Assembly (NCBI RefSeq): GCF_022347785.1
Contig: NZ_JAKRGA010000008.1
Coordinates: forward strand, 1 to 64,000
Direction of reading: 5' to 3'
Length of the DNA: 64,000 bases
Source: Psychrobium sp. MM17-31
GTDB lineage: Bacteria; Pseudomonadota; Gammaproteobacteria; Enterobacterales; Psychrobiaceae
The translations under genes were made by a program, and so were the position numbers. Positions 15,114 through 24,965 of this stretch are shown here, one piece after another. The notes beneath the pieces are model-generated. The model did no database searches. It was not told the DNA's origin and saw only the letters and a list, made by a program, of their open reading frames with translations. Position 1 is the stretch's first letter, and each line of letters starts with the position of its first letter.

Positions 15114-18100
15114 ATGTATCCAATTCTTCGACATTTTATTTGCTTTGCGATTCTTCTCTCTACTTTTCTTTCATTCTTTTCAGCTGCTCAGTCCATTTCA
15201 GACGAAAGGCAAATTAAATTAACAACGAAATTTAATTACTACACCAAAGCGCAAGGGCTTGACCAAGTTACTGTTATTTATATTGTTGAAGATAAATTAG
15301 GCTTTATTTGGCTGGGTACACCGACGGGAGTGTTTAGATTCGACGGCGAAAACTTCAAGCATTTTACCCCTGCTAACAGTGGATTATCCGGCGCATTTAT
15401 TACCTCGCTGTATATCGACTCGAAGCAGCAATTATGGGTTGGTACTGAAACAGGTTTGAATTTGTATCAACCTGACTTGGAAAAGTTTGAATCATTCTTT
15501 GAGCGCGGGCTGGCTGACGAACATATCTGGAGTATTTTCGAAGACAGTCAAAACCGCTATTGGATTGGCGCTAGTGATACGCTGTATTTATTTGATTTGG
15601 TAAATAAGTCGTTTGAAAAACTTAATTTTAAATTACAAGAAAAGCCATTCCCATTGAAAGAAGTCCGTACTATTTTCCAAGATGAAAAAGGCTTTGTTTG
15701 GTTATCTACCGATCGTGGTGAAAATTATATCGTTGACCCTTTGCTTAACAATTTACACAAGCTGTCTGAAGACAATCCGACGGGTGTTATGCTGACGGAC
15801 AGTCGAATTAATCAGTTTATCCCAACCAGTGGACGAATCTTGATTATTCGCGATCGCGACATCTATCAGTATAAGCACGAGCGGCTCACAAAGCTTTACG
15901 AAGCACCACAAGATTCAGCGAATAAGCTGATGAGAGGCGTTTTGGACAAAGATAATAGTTTGTGGGTTTCATCAGAACAAGGCTTGTATCAATTTAACGA
16001 GGTTAATAGTCGTTTAACCGTTAATGGAATATATGCCCAATCAAATCAAATTTTTTCTATCATCAGTGACCGTAATGAGAATTTGTGGTTTGGTACTTTA
16101 CAAAGTGGCTTGGGACATTATTTAAAGAAAAATCAGCTTTTTAGTCACCTTTCTTTAGCTCAAGATATGTTGAGTGACGACGTTGTTTGGTCCATTGTGG
16201 AAGATGAGCTATCAAACGTATGGGTTGCTAGTAATGCATCACTACTTTCACGTTTTGATTTCAAAGCCAATACTGCCAAATTCTATGAATCAGGTATTGA
16301 TGGTATTAAATCGCTTTCCTATACAAATAATTCTTTATTTATTGGCTCTAACGAAGGGCTTTTTCGTTATACGCTGAATGATAAAGATGCGTTACAAAAG
16401 CAAGAGCAGTTGTTGGATATAGAAGTTGCCTATCTAGCGAGTGATGTTACTTATGTTTATGCTTCGTCTTGGGGAAAAGGATTATTTAGAATCGATGTCA
16501 CAGGCGAAGGCAACTCTGCCGCTGTGGAAAGCATGTCATTTGGCAAAGATGTCTTGCCATATATTACAACGTTAAAGAGAGTAGGCAGCAGGCTGTATGT
16601 CGGGACATTGAATGGCTTTTACGTGTTTGACTTAAATAGCGGCTTGTCACGAGAAGTCGTTGAATTGTCAGGCAAACGGATCAGCTATGTGTCTGAAGGT
16701 GGAAATGAGGTAATAGTTAGCACTGGTGATAGTGGTGTGTATAAGTTTGATTACGGTTTAAGTAAGGTCGTGGCACATTATTCTTATGAGAAGCTGCTTA
16801 ATAGAACGATATATTCCGCCTTTATGGGAGCCAATGGCAATGTATGGATGTCGACAGATAAAGGCGTGCTTAAACTTAATAAGCAATTGGCTGTTTATCA
16901 ATACGATGTTTCAGACGGCATAGGTGGCGTAGATTTTAACGATAATAGCGCCTTGAAAACGACTTCAGATGTTGTTTTATTTGGCGGCTCAAAAGGTGTC
17001 AGTTACTTCGATACAAATAAACGAAGTGATGAAGAAATTGCTGGTGCTCAATTATTGTTTACCGATTTTACGGTGTTTAATAACCCCGTAGAAATCGGCG
17101 AAGAAGTTGAAGGTAATGTCAAGCTACAACGCTCTATTCTAACAACAGATAAAGTTACCCTTGAATATTCTGATTATCCTTTTGAGATTACTTATAATCT
17201 AATCAATTACCCACAGCCGCAAAAAGTAAAATACCAATATAAACTTATCGACATCGATGACGCTTGGCTCAAGGGTAAAAAGAGCCGAACTTCTACCTAT
17301 ACCAGTCTCGAATCTGGAACTTATCAATTTGTCGTAAGAGCGCTTGATGCAAGCACAAATGAAGTGCTGGCAACGAATAGCCTTAAAGTGATTGTTCTAC
17401 CTCCATTTTGGTTGTCGCCAATAGCTTTAGCGCTTTATGGATTATTGTGCGTGGCATTGGTGATGACAGTGTTAAATATCATTAATCAACGTAAACGCGC
17501 TGCCAGAGAAATCCAGCATGCAGCGAAGCGACTTGAGTTATCACTGTGGGGGAGTGGTGATTTAATGTGGGACTGGGATATTGTTAACAACCACGTTTAT
17601 CACAGTGAGCACTGGCAACAGTTTGACTACCCTGGTTTGGCTGAGAAAGATCTCGCTAAAATTCACCCTAAAGATCGTGAGAAAGTGTCTGCTCGCCTTG
17701 CTGCACACTTGGCAGATGAATCGGAATTTTTCGAGGCAAGCTATCGAATCAAGCGTCACAATGAAGATGCGTGGGTGTGGATTGTTGACCGTGCTAAGGT
17801 CGTTGAGCGATCGCAAGATGGCAAGCCACTGCGTATGTCGGGAAATATTCGCGATATCAACCTTCTAAAAAATGCAGAAGCACGCCTCAATATGCAGGCA
17901 AACGTTATGTCGACGATTTCCGACGCCATTTATGTAATGGATTTGGACTTCAATATTGTCGACGTTAACGATGCCTTTGAGCAAATTACAGGGTTAACTC
18001 CGCAACAAGTACTGAATAATCAGCGTATCTTTGCTACTTATCACGGCGGTATTGCAGCTGTAATTAAAGCGCAGCTAACAAAAGGCTTGGCGTGGAATGG

Positions 18101-19553
18101 TGAAGCAAAAGCAACCAAGCCTAATGGTGAGATTTATTCAATTGAATTACACCTCAATCCGATGCGTGATAATGACAATGAAATTAGTCATTATGTGGCA
18201 GCTTTTTCTGACATCACGCAACGTAAACAAACTGAGCAAGAATTGCGTGACCTATCCAACATCGATCCGCTAACACAATTGCCAAATCGTTCGTATTTTC
18301 AATATGCTCATCGCAATCTGATTCGTCGCAAAGAGCCGCATGCTTTATTGACGATGGACGTCGATAACTTTAAGAAGATCAATGATTCGATGGGGCATGA
18401 TGAAGGCGATAAATTGTTGTGTATGATCAGCGAGCGCATCGATACACAGATTAATTGTCAGCATTTACTGTGTCGATTAGGTGGCGATGAGTTTGCGTTG
18501 TTGCTTGAAGATATCAACGATATCAGCATGATTACCCAGGTACTTTATGATATCGAAGGGGTCATGCAAAACCCATTTGAGTTAAACGGTGAAAGTTTGG
18601 TAATGAACTGCAGTATTGGTGTCGCCATTTATCCAAATGATGGCGAGACCACTGAAAGCATGTTGCAAAGTGCTGATACGGCAATGTATCACGCTAAATC
18701 TGAATCGGGCTTTAGCTATCAATTGTTTAACTCCTCAATGAATGAATCTGCGGTTAGACGCCTGCAAATAGAAGGCATGATACGGCAGGCACTCAAGAAT
18801 GATTGGTTCGAAGTTTATTATCAGCCGAAGATTGACTTAGAAACCGAAACAATCATGGGGATGGAGGCGCTAGTGCGTTTAGTACACCCTGAGCTAGGCA
18901 TGATAAGCCCATCAGAGTTTATTCCTATTGCCGAGGATACTGGTCTTGTCATAGCCATTGGTGAAAAAGTTTTAGATAAAGCATGCTATGCCACGCAGCA
19001 ATGGCGTAAGAGTGGCCTCTTTAATGGCAGGGTAGCAGTAAATCTCGCTGCTAAGCAGTTCTCCCAAGAGGATCTGTTACAACGAATTGACCACATATTG
19101 GAGTGCACCCAGCTGCCTTTAGCTAACCTCGAGCTTGAAATTACCGAAGGTACTGTTATTGAAGATCCCGAGCTGGCGATCACCACTATGCAAAAGCTGG
19201 TAGATAAAGGCATTCATTTAGCGCTTGATGATTTTGGTACAGGCTATTCTTCATTGAGTTACTTACGTCGTTTCCCAATTCACACATTAAAAATTGATAA
19301 GGCCTTTATTGATGATCTAAGTAGTGAGCGAAGTGATCGTCATATGGTGGCATCTATTATTTCAATAGCCCATAACATGGACGTATCTGTTGTTGCTGAA
19401 GGGGTTGAAGAAGGCGATCAAATTGCCGCTCTTAAGCAATTAAATTGTGAAACGATTCAAGGGTACTATTACAGCCGCCCACTATCTGAGCAAGATTTCA
19501 CGTCGTATTTGTTAAAGCAACAAGTGGGCAGTAAGTATTTGAGTTCAATTTAG
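15114..19553 (+). CDS. Large sensory diguanylate cyclase/phosphodiesterase (Reg_prop, Y_Y_Y, PAS, GGDEF, EAL)
   Basis: This product of about 1479 residues has a signal sequence (MYPILRHFICFAILLSTFLSF), then a long periplasmic beta-propeller of two-component-regulator repeats (motifs such as GFIWLGTPTGVFRFDG and LWVGTETGLNLY, about 30-640), a Y_Y_Y domain (about 690-760), one membrane helix (WLSPIALALYGLLCVALVMTVL, near 770), two PAS/PAC modules (about 800-1045), a GGDEF domain with intact GGDEF, and an EAL domain with EALVR, DDFGTGYSS and EGVEE. No RxxD inhibitory site is found before GGDEF (NCQH occupies the place). Both catalytic sites look intact. The start is uncertain: a TTG 21 bases upstream is also open, and no strong ribosome-binding site precedes either. 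Confidence 0.88.
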   Translation: MYPILRHFICFAILLSTFLSFFSAAQSISDERQIKLTTKFNYYTKAQGLDQVTVIYIVEDKLGFIWLGTPTGVFRFDGENFKHFTPANSGLSGAFITSLYIDSKQQLWVGTETGLNLYQPDLEKFESFFERGLADEHIWSIFEDSQNRYWIGASDTLYLFDLVNKSFEKLNFKLQEKPFPLKEVRTIFQDEKGFVWLSTDRGENYIVDPLLNNLHKLSEDNPTGVMLTDSRINQFIPTSGRILIIRDRDIYQYKHERLTKLYEAPQDSANKLMRGVLDKDNSLWVSSEQGLYQFNEVNSRLTVNGIYAQSNQIFSIISDRNENLWFGTLQSGLGHYLKKNQLFSHLSLAQDMLSDDVVWSIVEDELSNVWVASNASLLSRFDFKANTAKFYESGIDGIKSLSYTNNSLFIGSNEGLFRYTLNDKDALQKQEQLLDIEVAYLASDVTYVYASSWGKGLFRIDVTGEGNSAAVESMSFGKDVLPYITTLKRVGSRLYVGTLNGFYVFDLNSGLSREVVELSGKRISYVSEGGNEVIVSTGDSGVYKFDYGLSKVVAHYSYEKLLNRTIYSAFMGANGNVWMSTDKGVLKLNKQLAVYQYDVSDGIGGVDFNDNSALKTTSDVVLFGGSKGVSYFDTNKRSDEEIAGAQLLFTDFTVFNNPVEIGEEVEGNVKLQRSILTTDKVTLEYSDYPFEITYNLINYPQPQKVKYQYKLIDIDDAWLKGKKSRTSTYTSLESGTYQFVVRALDASTNEVLATNSLKVIVLPPFWLSPIALALYGLLCVALVMTVLNIINQRKRAAREIQHAAKRLELSLWGSGDLMWDWDIVNNHVYHSEHWQQFDYPGLAEKDLAKIHPKDREKVSARLAAHLADESEFFEASYRIKRHNEDAWVWIVDRAKVVERSQDGKPLRMSGNIRDINLLKNAEARLNMQANVMSTISDAIYVMDLDFNIVDVNDAFEQITGLTPQQVLNNQRIFATYHGGIAAVIKAQLTKGLAWNGEAKATKPNGEIYSIELHLNPMRDNDNEISHYVAAFSDITQRKQTEQELRDLSNIDPLTQLPNRSYFQYAHRNLIRRKEPHALLTMDVDNFKKINDSMGHDEGDKLLCMISERIDTQINCQHLLCRLGGDEFALLLEDINDISMITQVLYDIEGVMQNPFELNGESLVMNCSIGVAIYPNDGETTESMLQSADTAMYHAKSESGFSYQLFNSSMNESAVRRLQIEGMIRQALKNDWFEVYYQPKIDLETETIMGMEALVRLVHPELGMISPSEFIPIAEDTGLVIAIGEKVLDKACYATQQWRKSGLFNGRVAVNLAAKQFSQEDLLQRIDHILECTQLPLANLELEITEGTVIEDPELAITTMQKLVDKGIHLALDDFGTGYSSLSYLRRFPIHTLKIDKAFIDDLSSERSDRHMVASIISIAHNMDVSVVAEGVEEGDQIAALKQLNCETIQGYYYSRPLSEQDFTSYLLKQQVGSKYLSSI

Positions 19554-19569
19554 AGTTAATACTACATTC

Positions 19570-19585
19570 TGGCACGCTACTGGCA
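19570..19585 (+). promoter_or_regulatory. Near-consensus sigma-54 promoter (-24/-12)
   Basis: TGGCACGCTACTGGCA matches TGGCACG-N4-TTGCA with one mismatch and keeps the GG-N10-GC spacing. A start near 19597 would give a leader of about 47 nt with a strong GGAG before the ATG at 19644. It is the best sigma-54 match in the window. Confidence 0.6.
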
Positions 19586-19643
19586 AGTAGTTAAATGTAA
19601 TTACAAAAAATTGACATTTAACTAACTTAACTAGGAGTTAACT

Positions 19644-19877
19644 ATGAAATCATTAGTATTAGCATCAACTTTAGTTTTATCTTTGGTAGCAGGTTCAGCA
19701 ATGGCTGCAACTTCAATGGACAGCACTGCGGTATTCCGTACTGACGCTGTAAAAGTAGAAACAGCAGATAAAGATGTTAAAAAGTCTAATGACTGGCGCC
19801 GTACTGAGTTCAATCCAGTTGAAACTGCTAAGAAAGATGCACAAGGCTCAAAAATCTGGCGTAAAATCAAGTTCTAA
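19644..19877 (+). CDS. Tiny secreted protein with an internal duplication, unknown function
   Basis: This 77-residue protein has a textbook signal peptide (MKSLVLASTLVLSLVAGSAMA, cleavage after AMA). The mature part of about 56 residues contains two copies of a 19-residue unit with pattern VETAxKDxxxSxxWRxxxF (residues about 38-56 and 59-77), the second ending the protein. It is basic, with no cysteine. GGAG lies six bases before the ATG. It follows the GGDEF/EAL gene by 90 bp but has its own near-consensus sigma-54 promoter and its own terminator, so it is a separate, probably strongly expressed unit. I recognise no family. Confidence 0.8.
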   Translation: MKSLVLASTLVLSLVAGSAMAATSMDSTAVFRTDAVKVETADKDVKKSNDWRRTEFNPVETAKKDAQGSKIWRKIKF

Positions 19878-19900
19878 AACTTGAGTCTTCATAGAATTCA

Positions 19901-19927
19901 AAAAGAGAGCTTCGGCTCTTTTTTTTT
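19901..19927 (+). terminator. Rho-independent terminator
   Basis: AAGAGAGC-TTCG-GCTCTTT makes a tetraloop hairpin (one G-U) followed by a long T run, 24 bases after the tiny secreted protein. Confidence 0.85.
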
Positions 19928-20012
19928 GCCTGAAACAAAAAGTGTAAGATATAACCTTATGAATAATAAGGTTTTATGTTTTTTGTGGAGGCAAAAAATT
20001 GACACTGTGGCA

Positions 20013-21116
20013 CTATTTTGCCGGGTGTAAGCAACCTAAAATTGCCGCTTTATTGGCGCCAGTTACTGCGGGTAAATTACTGGTAATGCCATTTTTAAAG
20101 CAATAAGCTAGCCATGCAAAGGCAATGGCTTCTACCCACTGGGCATCGATACCCAAGTCTGCGGTAGAGCTAATATTCGAATTAGGCAGTCTAGCTTGCA
20201 ATTTGGCGATTAAATCAGTGTTAAAAAGCCCGCCGCCACAAACAAAGACGTCGGCATTATGTGATAGTTTTTTAATTTCGGAAGTTATTGATATTGCAGT
20301 AAGCTCGGCGAGTGTTGCCTGTACGTCTTGTGCTGCAATGGCTGGAAAGTGACTCAGATGCTGATTGAGCCAAGAAATGTTGAATAACTCGCGGCCTGTG
20401 CTTTTAGGGGCCGGCATGACAAAATAGGGATGCGCTAACATTCTATCAAGCAATGCTTGATTAACTGCTCCTGTTGCACCCCAAGCGCCATTGGCATCAT
20501 AGTGGCCATCGTGATGCTGGCTATACCATAAATCGAGTAAGGTATTGCCAGGCCCTGTATCAAAGCCAGTAGTTTCACCTGATTTTCCTAGCCAAGTTAT
20601 ATTGGCAATACCGCCGATATTGAGAATGACACGATCTTTTTCACTGTTAAAAATAGCCCGATGAAATGCCGGAACTAGTGGTGCCCCCTGACCACCTAGC
20701 GCGATGTCTTTGCGCCTAAAATCGGCGATAGTATCGATATTGGTTTGTACCGCGATGGTACTTGCATCGCCTATTTGCAGTGAAAATGGGTAGGGGAGAT
20801 TAGGCATATGACGCACGGTTTGCCCGTGTGAACCTATGGCGGTCACTGAGCTAGCATCAATATCGGCGTGAGATAGCAAGTTATTAACCGCTGTTGCAAA
20901 CAGCTCACCGCAAGCGCGATCGCATTCGCCTAGTAAGTTAATATCACCTGTTTTCGGATCGGCGAGGCGATGTAAATTGCTATGTAAATGCTCTGGAATT
21001 GGCTCTTCATGGGTGGCTATTACACGTGGTTGCTCACCACTAAAGTCCACTAGTACCGCATCGACACCATCCATGCTAGTGCCAGACATTAAACCAATAT
21101 ACAGCTGTGCACTCAC
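20013..21116 (-). CDS. anmK: Anhydro-N-acetylmuramic acid kinase
   Basis: This 367-residue enzyme phosphorylates and opens 1,6-anhydro-MurNAc during peptidoglycan recycling. Evidence is the N-terminal ATP motif [18 protein letters not shown], the block [38 protein letters not shown], and [14 protein letters not shown]. The start codon is GTG, placed immediately after the mepM stop codon with no gap, so the two genes are translationally coupled. AmpD, encoded at 36.5 kb, acts in the same recycling pathway. Confidence 0.95.
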   Translation of the reverse strand: MSAQLYIGLMSGTSMDGVDAVLVDFSGEQPRVIATHEEPIPEHLHSNLHRLADPKTGDINLLGECDRACGELFATAVNNLLSHADIDASSVTAIGSHGQTVRHMPNLPYPFSLQIGDASTIAVQTNIDTIADFRRKDIALGGQGAPLVPAFHRAIFNSEKDRVILNIGGIANITWLGKSGETTGFDTGPGNTLLDLWYSQHHDGHYDANGAWGATGAVNQALLDRMLAHPYFVMPAPKSTGRELFNISWLNQHLSHFPAIAAQDVQATLAELTAISITSEIKKLSHNADVFVCGGGLFNTDLIAKLQARLPNSNISSTADLGIDAQWVEAIAFAWLAYCFKNGITSNLPAVTGANKAAILGCLHPAK

Positions 21117-22553
21117 TTAATTATCCTGATTACTCGCCAACATAATACGCTTATTGGTTTCTAGCTGTGCCATACGTTTTTGTGCAATGGCGAGGAAAGC
21201 CGCTTTTTCTTTCTTAGCAATCGGTTGCGATTTGGGCAATTTAACCGTTCTTGGATTGCGGTGTACGCCATTAACTAGAAACTCATAATGTAAATGCACA
21301 CCGGTTACACGGCCTGTTGCGCCTACTGTACCAATCTTTTGACCTTGTTTAACACGTTGTCCTTTTTTAACGGACTTTTTGTGCAAATGGAGATACTTAG
21401 TGACGTAGCTTTCACCATGTTTAATAAATACATAATTACCATTGTATTTGTTGTAACTTGAGGCGATGACGGTACCTGATCCTGATGCCATCACCGGCGT
21501 ACCGCGTCTCGCGGCATAGTCAATGCCGTTATGTGCTTTTACTCGTCCTGTAACAGGGTGCAAACGACGAGGATTGAAGTTAGAGCTAATATATTTAAAG
21601 TTAACTGGCGCGCGCAAAAACGCTTTGCGCATACTGCGTCCAGATGCTGAGTAGTACTCGCCATCGGTATGACGAATCGCTTGATAGCTTTCCCCTTGGT
21701 TAACAAATTCTGCGGCAATAATTTGACCGGTTTTTACTTCTTCACCGTCCAAAAACTTGGTTTCATAGATGATATTAAAGTGGTCGCCTTTGCGAATATC
21801 TAACCCAAAATCAATGTCCCAACCAAAGATGTTGGCCAGATTCATAATCACATTTGGCTCTAGGCCTGCGCTGATCCCTGCATTCCAGAAGTTGGTTTCG
21901 ATCACTGCGCTTGCTAGTTTTTCACGGGTTTCCAGTTCACGTTTTTCTGTGGTGGCTTCAAAACCTTTCTCAGCAGCGGTCACCACTAAGGTTGTTACAA
22001 TGTCTTGTTGATAACGCAGCTCTTGCAGTTTTCCATCGCTATCGGCACCGAATTTAATAATTTGCCCGGGCATAATTTTTTTGAGGGCTTTCGTTGCTTT
22101 GCCAACCGTGGTGATATTGTGCAGGGTACGCGGGCTAAAACCTGCGCGGTCAAATATAAGGGCTAGGCTATCACCTGATTTCACTTTCACACTTTGCCAT
22201 TGCAACGTAGGAACCTTAGTTTCTTCTACAATAGCGTCAACTTGCTGCTGCGAAATAGTGGTTGATTCCGTTCCTGCTGTGTGAACCTTAACTGGCGTTG
22301 TGTTTGATGGCGTGAGTTTCTGCGTGCTATTTTCGGTTGTTGCCTGTGGTTTGTTTACGGCAACCAGTGATTTTTTGTCGCCATTGATCGCGACTTCATA
22401 ACGCTGAGCAACTTTTAATGTTGTGTCTTTGGCATCAGAACGGGAGGCTTGTGCATCATCACTTGGCAACAGAAAAAGTATTGCGGTCACTACAGATACA
22501 GCGAGTAAAAGCTGTTTATGACGACGGGGAAGTTGATGATATATGTGAGTCAT
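21117..22553 (-). CDS. mepM: M23 peptidoglycan DD-endopeptidase (MepM-like)
   Basis: This 478-residue protein has a membrane anchor (QLLLAVSVVTAILFLLPSD, about 14-32), an OapA/LysM-like segment (VKSGDSLALIFDRAGFS, about 122), and a LytM/M23 peptidase domain (about 310-430) with metal ligands in HNGIDYAA and VHLHYEF and the intervening YVTKYLHLH. It cleaves D-Ala-mDAP cross-links so the wall can grow. It is first in an operon with anmK and divergent from tyrS across about 217 bp. Confidence 0.9.
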   Translation of the reverse strand: MTHIYHQLPRRHKQLLLAVSVVTAILFLLPSDDAQASRSDAKDTTLKVAQRYEVAINGDKKSLVAVNKPQATTENSTQKLTPSNTTPVKVHTAGTESTTISQQQVDAIVEETKVPTLQWQSVKVKSGDSLALIFDRAGFSPRTLHNITTVGKATKALKKIMPGQIIKFGADSDGKLQELRYQQDIVTTLVVTAAEKGFEATTEKRELETREKLASAVIETNFWNAGISAGLEPNVIMNLANIFGWDIDFGLDIRKGDHFNIIYETKFLDGEEVKTGQIIAAEFVNQGESYQAIRHTDGEYYSASGRSMRKAFLRAPVNFKYISSNFNPRRLHPVTGRVKAHNGIDYAARRGTPVMASGSGTVIASSYNKYNGNYVFIKHGESYVTKYLHLHKKSVKKGQRVKQGQKIGTVGATGRVTGVHLHYEFLVNGVHRNPRTVKLPKSQPIAKKEKAAFLAIAQKRMAQLETNKRIMLASNQDN

Positions 22554-22770
22554 AATCTAAAAATTTTAACTTAAGCAATTTCTCAGACAGAAAACGATTT
22601 TTAGTAGCTTATAAGTTCATTTTCCATCGCTAATCGAGTAAGATTACCAGCTTTATTTATATCCTTAAACCTATAAGCCTTATTTTAAGCCGCGATCTCA
22701 GTGATTTGTTGCATATTTGTTGATTTTTCTCATCAACTCGGGCTTTTTCACCATTGTAGGAGAGCTGTGG

Positions 22771-23958
22771 ATGTCACAGGTAGCTGATGCACTGAGCGAA
22801 ATTAAACGCGGTGCAGATGAAATTCTTGTCGAAGAAGAATTAATTGAAAAACTTAAACTCGGTCGTCCACTGCAAATTAAATTAGGCGCCGATCCTACCG
22901 CGCCAGATATTCATCTTGGTCACACGGTAATTTTAAACAAGATGCGTCAATTTCAGCAATTGGGGCATGAAGTAACTTTCTTAATTGGCGATTTTACCGC
23001 AATGGTTGGTGATCCAACTGGAAAAAATGCGACTCGTCCACCACTGACTAAAGAGCAAGTGTTAGAAAACGCTAAGTCATACACTGATCAAGTGTTTAAG
23101 ATCTTAGATCCTGAAAAAACAAAAATTGCTTTTAACTCGACTTGGTTAGAAGAGTTGGGTGCTGTTGGTATGATCAAGTTAGCTGCCAACCAAACTGTTG
23201 CCCGTATGCTTGAGCGCGACGACTTTAAAAAGCGTTATAACGGTGGTCAACCAATCGCTATTCACGAGTTTTTATATCCGTTGTTACAAGGTTATGATTC
23301 CGTTGCAATGAAAACCGATGTTGAGCTTGGTGGTACGGATCAAAAATTCAACTTATTGATGGGCCGTGAGCTGCAAAAAGCCAATGGCCAATCGCCGCAA
23401 TGTGTTGTGATGATGCCATTGTTAGAAGGTTTAGACGGCGTGAAGAAAATGTCTAAATCGGCTAATAACTACATTGGTATCAATGAGCCACCGTCAGAAA
23501 TGTTTGGTAAAATCATGTCAATTTCTGATGAATTAATGTGGCGTTACTACGAGCTATTAAGCTTCAGACCTATCGCTGAAATCGAGCAGTTCAAAACAGA
23601 TATTGCCAACGGCGCTAATCCTCGCGACGTTAAAATTGCGCTGGCGAAAGAGATCATTGCTCGCTTCCACACTGAGCAAGATGCTGAGAATGCACATAAA
23701 GAGTTCACAGAGCGTTTCCAAAAGGGCAAAATCCCAGATGAAATGCCTGAATTAACGCTTGGTGTATTGCCAATGGCTAACTTGTTAAAAGAAGCGGGTT
23801 TAGTAGCTAGTACGTCTGAAGCAAATCGCATGATCAAACAAGGCGCGGTTAAGATTGATGGCGTTAAGTGTGAAGATAACAAGCAAGAGCTTGAGTCAGG
23901 CGGCACTTTCGTTGTTCAAGTTGGCAAGCGTAAGTTTAGCCGTATTACGATTGGCTAA
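22771..23958 (+). CDS. tyrS: Tyrosyl-tRNA synthetase
   Basis: Start at 22771 ([14 protein letters not shown]) with AGGAG eight bases upstream gives 395 residues; an 18-residue upstream extension is unsupported. Class I signatures are HLGH (HIGH-type, about residue 48) and KKMSKS (about residue 228). A C-terminal S4 RNA-binding domain (about 335-395: [20 protein letters not shown]) contacts tRNA-Tyr. The length and sequence suit the shorter TyrRS subtype found in many gammaproteobacteria. Confidence 0.95.
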   Translation: MSQVADALSEIKRGADEILVEEELIEKLKLGRPLQIKLGADPTAPDIHLGHTVILNKMRQFQQLGHEVTFLIGDFTAMVGDPTGKNATRPPLTKEQVLENAKSYTDQVFKILDPEKTKIAFNSTWLEELGAVGMIKLAANQTVARMLERDDFKKRYNGGQPIAIHEFLYPLLQGYDSVAMKTDVELGGTDQKFNLLMGRELQKANGQSPQCVVMMPLLEGLDGVKKMSKSANNYIGINEPPSEMFGKIMSISDELMWRYYELLSFRPIAEIEQFKTDIANGANPRDVKIALAKEIIARFHTEQDAENAHKEFTERFQKGKIPDEMPELTLGVLPMANLLKEAGLVASTSEANRMIKQGAVKIDGVKCEDNKQELESGGTFVVQVGKRKFSRITIG

Positions 23959-23986
23959 GTTGATTTACAACTGAGACTTATAGCTT

Positions 23987-24017
23987 AAAGAGGCTGCATT
24001 TTTATGCAGCCTTTTTT
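23987..24017 (+). terminator. Rho-independent terminator of tyrS
   Basis: AGGCTGCAT/ATGCAGCCT stem followed by TTTTTT, 28 bases after the tyrS stop. Confidence 0.88.
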
Positions 24018-24142
24018 ATTGTCTGTGTCTCGCCCTGAAATCTGTGTTTCATCCTAAAATACGTTTACACCAATCAAACACTAGTTTAATTTTCTAGTTG
24101 TGGTTAAATAACACGCTAATAACAATAATTAGAGGAATGGGT

Positions 24143-24943
24143 ATGGAACCGAGAGTTGTAATCGACTATCAAGATGGCATTGCTATTGTCAGCCTTAATC
24201 GCGGTGAAAAATACAATGCACTTGATATGGCGATGTTTGACGGTATTACTTCTGCTGTTGCCGAACTCAAAGAGAATAAGTCTATTCGCGCTGTGATTTT
24301 AAAAGGCAATGGCAAAGGATTTTGCGCTGGACTCGATATGGTATCCGTGCTGAAAAATCCACTCAATGCTCATACGCTGCTTAAGAAAGAAGACGGAGAG
24401 GTGTCAAACTTGGCGCAAGACGTTGGCTATTTATGGCGCAGTTTACCCGTTCCTGTCATTGCAGTAACACATGGCAGTTGTTTTGGGGGCGGTATGCAAA
24501 TAGCGCTAGGTGCTGATTTTAGATACTCAACGGCGGATTGTCGTTTTTCTATTATGGAAGCAAAATGGGGCCTGATTCCCGATATGAGTTTGAGCGTCAC
24601 GTTGCGCGAATTAACGCGAATCGATATCGCTAAAGATTTAGTGATGACAGGACGAATATTTGAAGCGCCGCAAGCACTTGAATATGGGCTAATTACGAAA
24701 ATATGTGACGATCCGTTAGCCGATGCGTTGGAGTTTGCAAAACAATTATCAACCCGTTCACCAGATGCGGTGATGTATGGTAAAAAGTTGCTTAATGATA
24801 CTTGGGTTAGCGACGACAAGTCTGCGCTAGACACTGAAACTGCTTATCAAAAGAAACTGTTAGGACGTTGGAATCATCTTGTCGCGTCGAGCCGTAATTT
24901 CTTTAAAAGCCCATTGGGATTTAAAAAGCGCCAAAATGGTTAA
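24143..24943 (+). CDS. Enoyl-CoA hydratase/isomerase family protein (crotonase)
   Basis: Start at the second of two close ATGs (24143) because GAGGA lies six bases before it; product 266 residues. Both oxyanion-hole blocks are visible, GKGFCAGLDM (about 60-70) and CFGGGMQIALGADFRYS (about 110-126), then EAKWGLIPDMS, typical of the isomerase-like subgroup with an aspartate instead of the second hydratase glutamate. The exact acyl-CoA substrate is unclear. It converges on pssA, and its 3' end overlaps the pssA terminator hairpin. Confidence 0.85.
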   Translation: MEPRVVIDYQDGIAIVSLNRGEKYNALDMAMFDGITSAVAELKENKSIRAVILKGNGKGFCAGLDMVSVLKNPLNAHTLLKKEDGEVSNLAQDVGYLWRSLPVPVIAVTHGSCFGGGMQIALGADFRYSTADCRFSIMEAKWGLIPDMSLSVTLRELTRIDIAKDLVMTGRIFEAPQALEYGLITKICDDPLADALEFAKQLSTRSPDAVMYGKKLLNDTWVSDDKSALDTETAYQKKLLGRWNHLVASSRNFFKSPLGFKKRQNG

Positions 24944-24957
24944 TTTCTTTGGCGCTT
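24926..24957 (-). terminator. Terminator for pssA, overlapping the end of the crotonase gene
   Basis: Ten-bp perfect arms (AAGCGCCAAA/TTTGGCGCTT) are followed on the minus strand by TTTTTAAAT. The left arm lies within the last codons of the convergent crotonase gene. Confidence 0.75.
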
Positions 24958-24965
24958 CAGCAATA

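Noticed and set aside
20000-20020. Possible sigma-54 box TGGCACTATTTTGCC on the plus strand
   Set aside because: The GG to GC spacing is 9, not 10, and no plus-strand gene follows.
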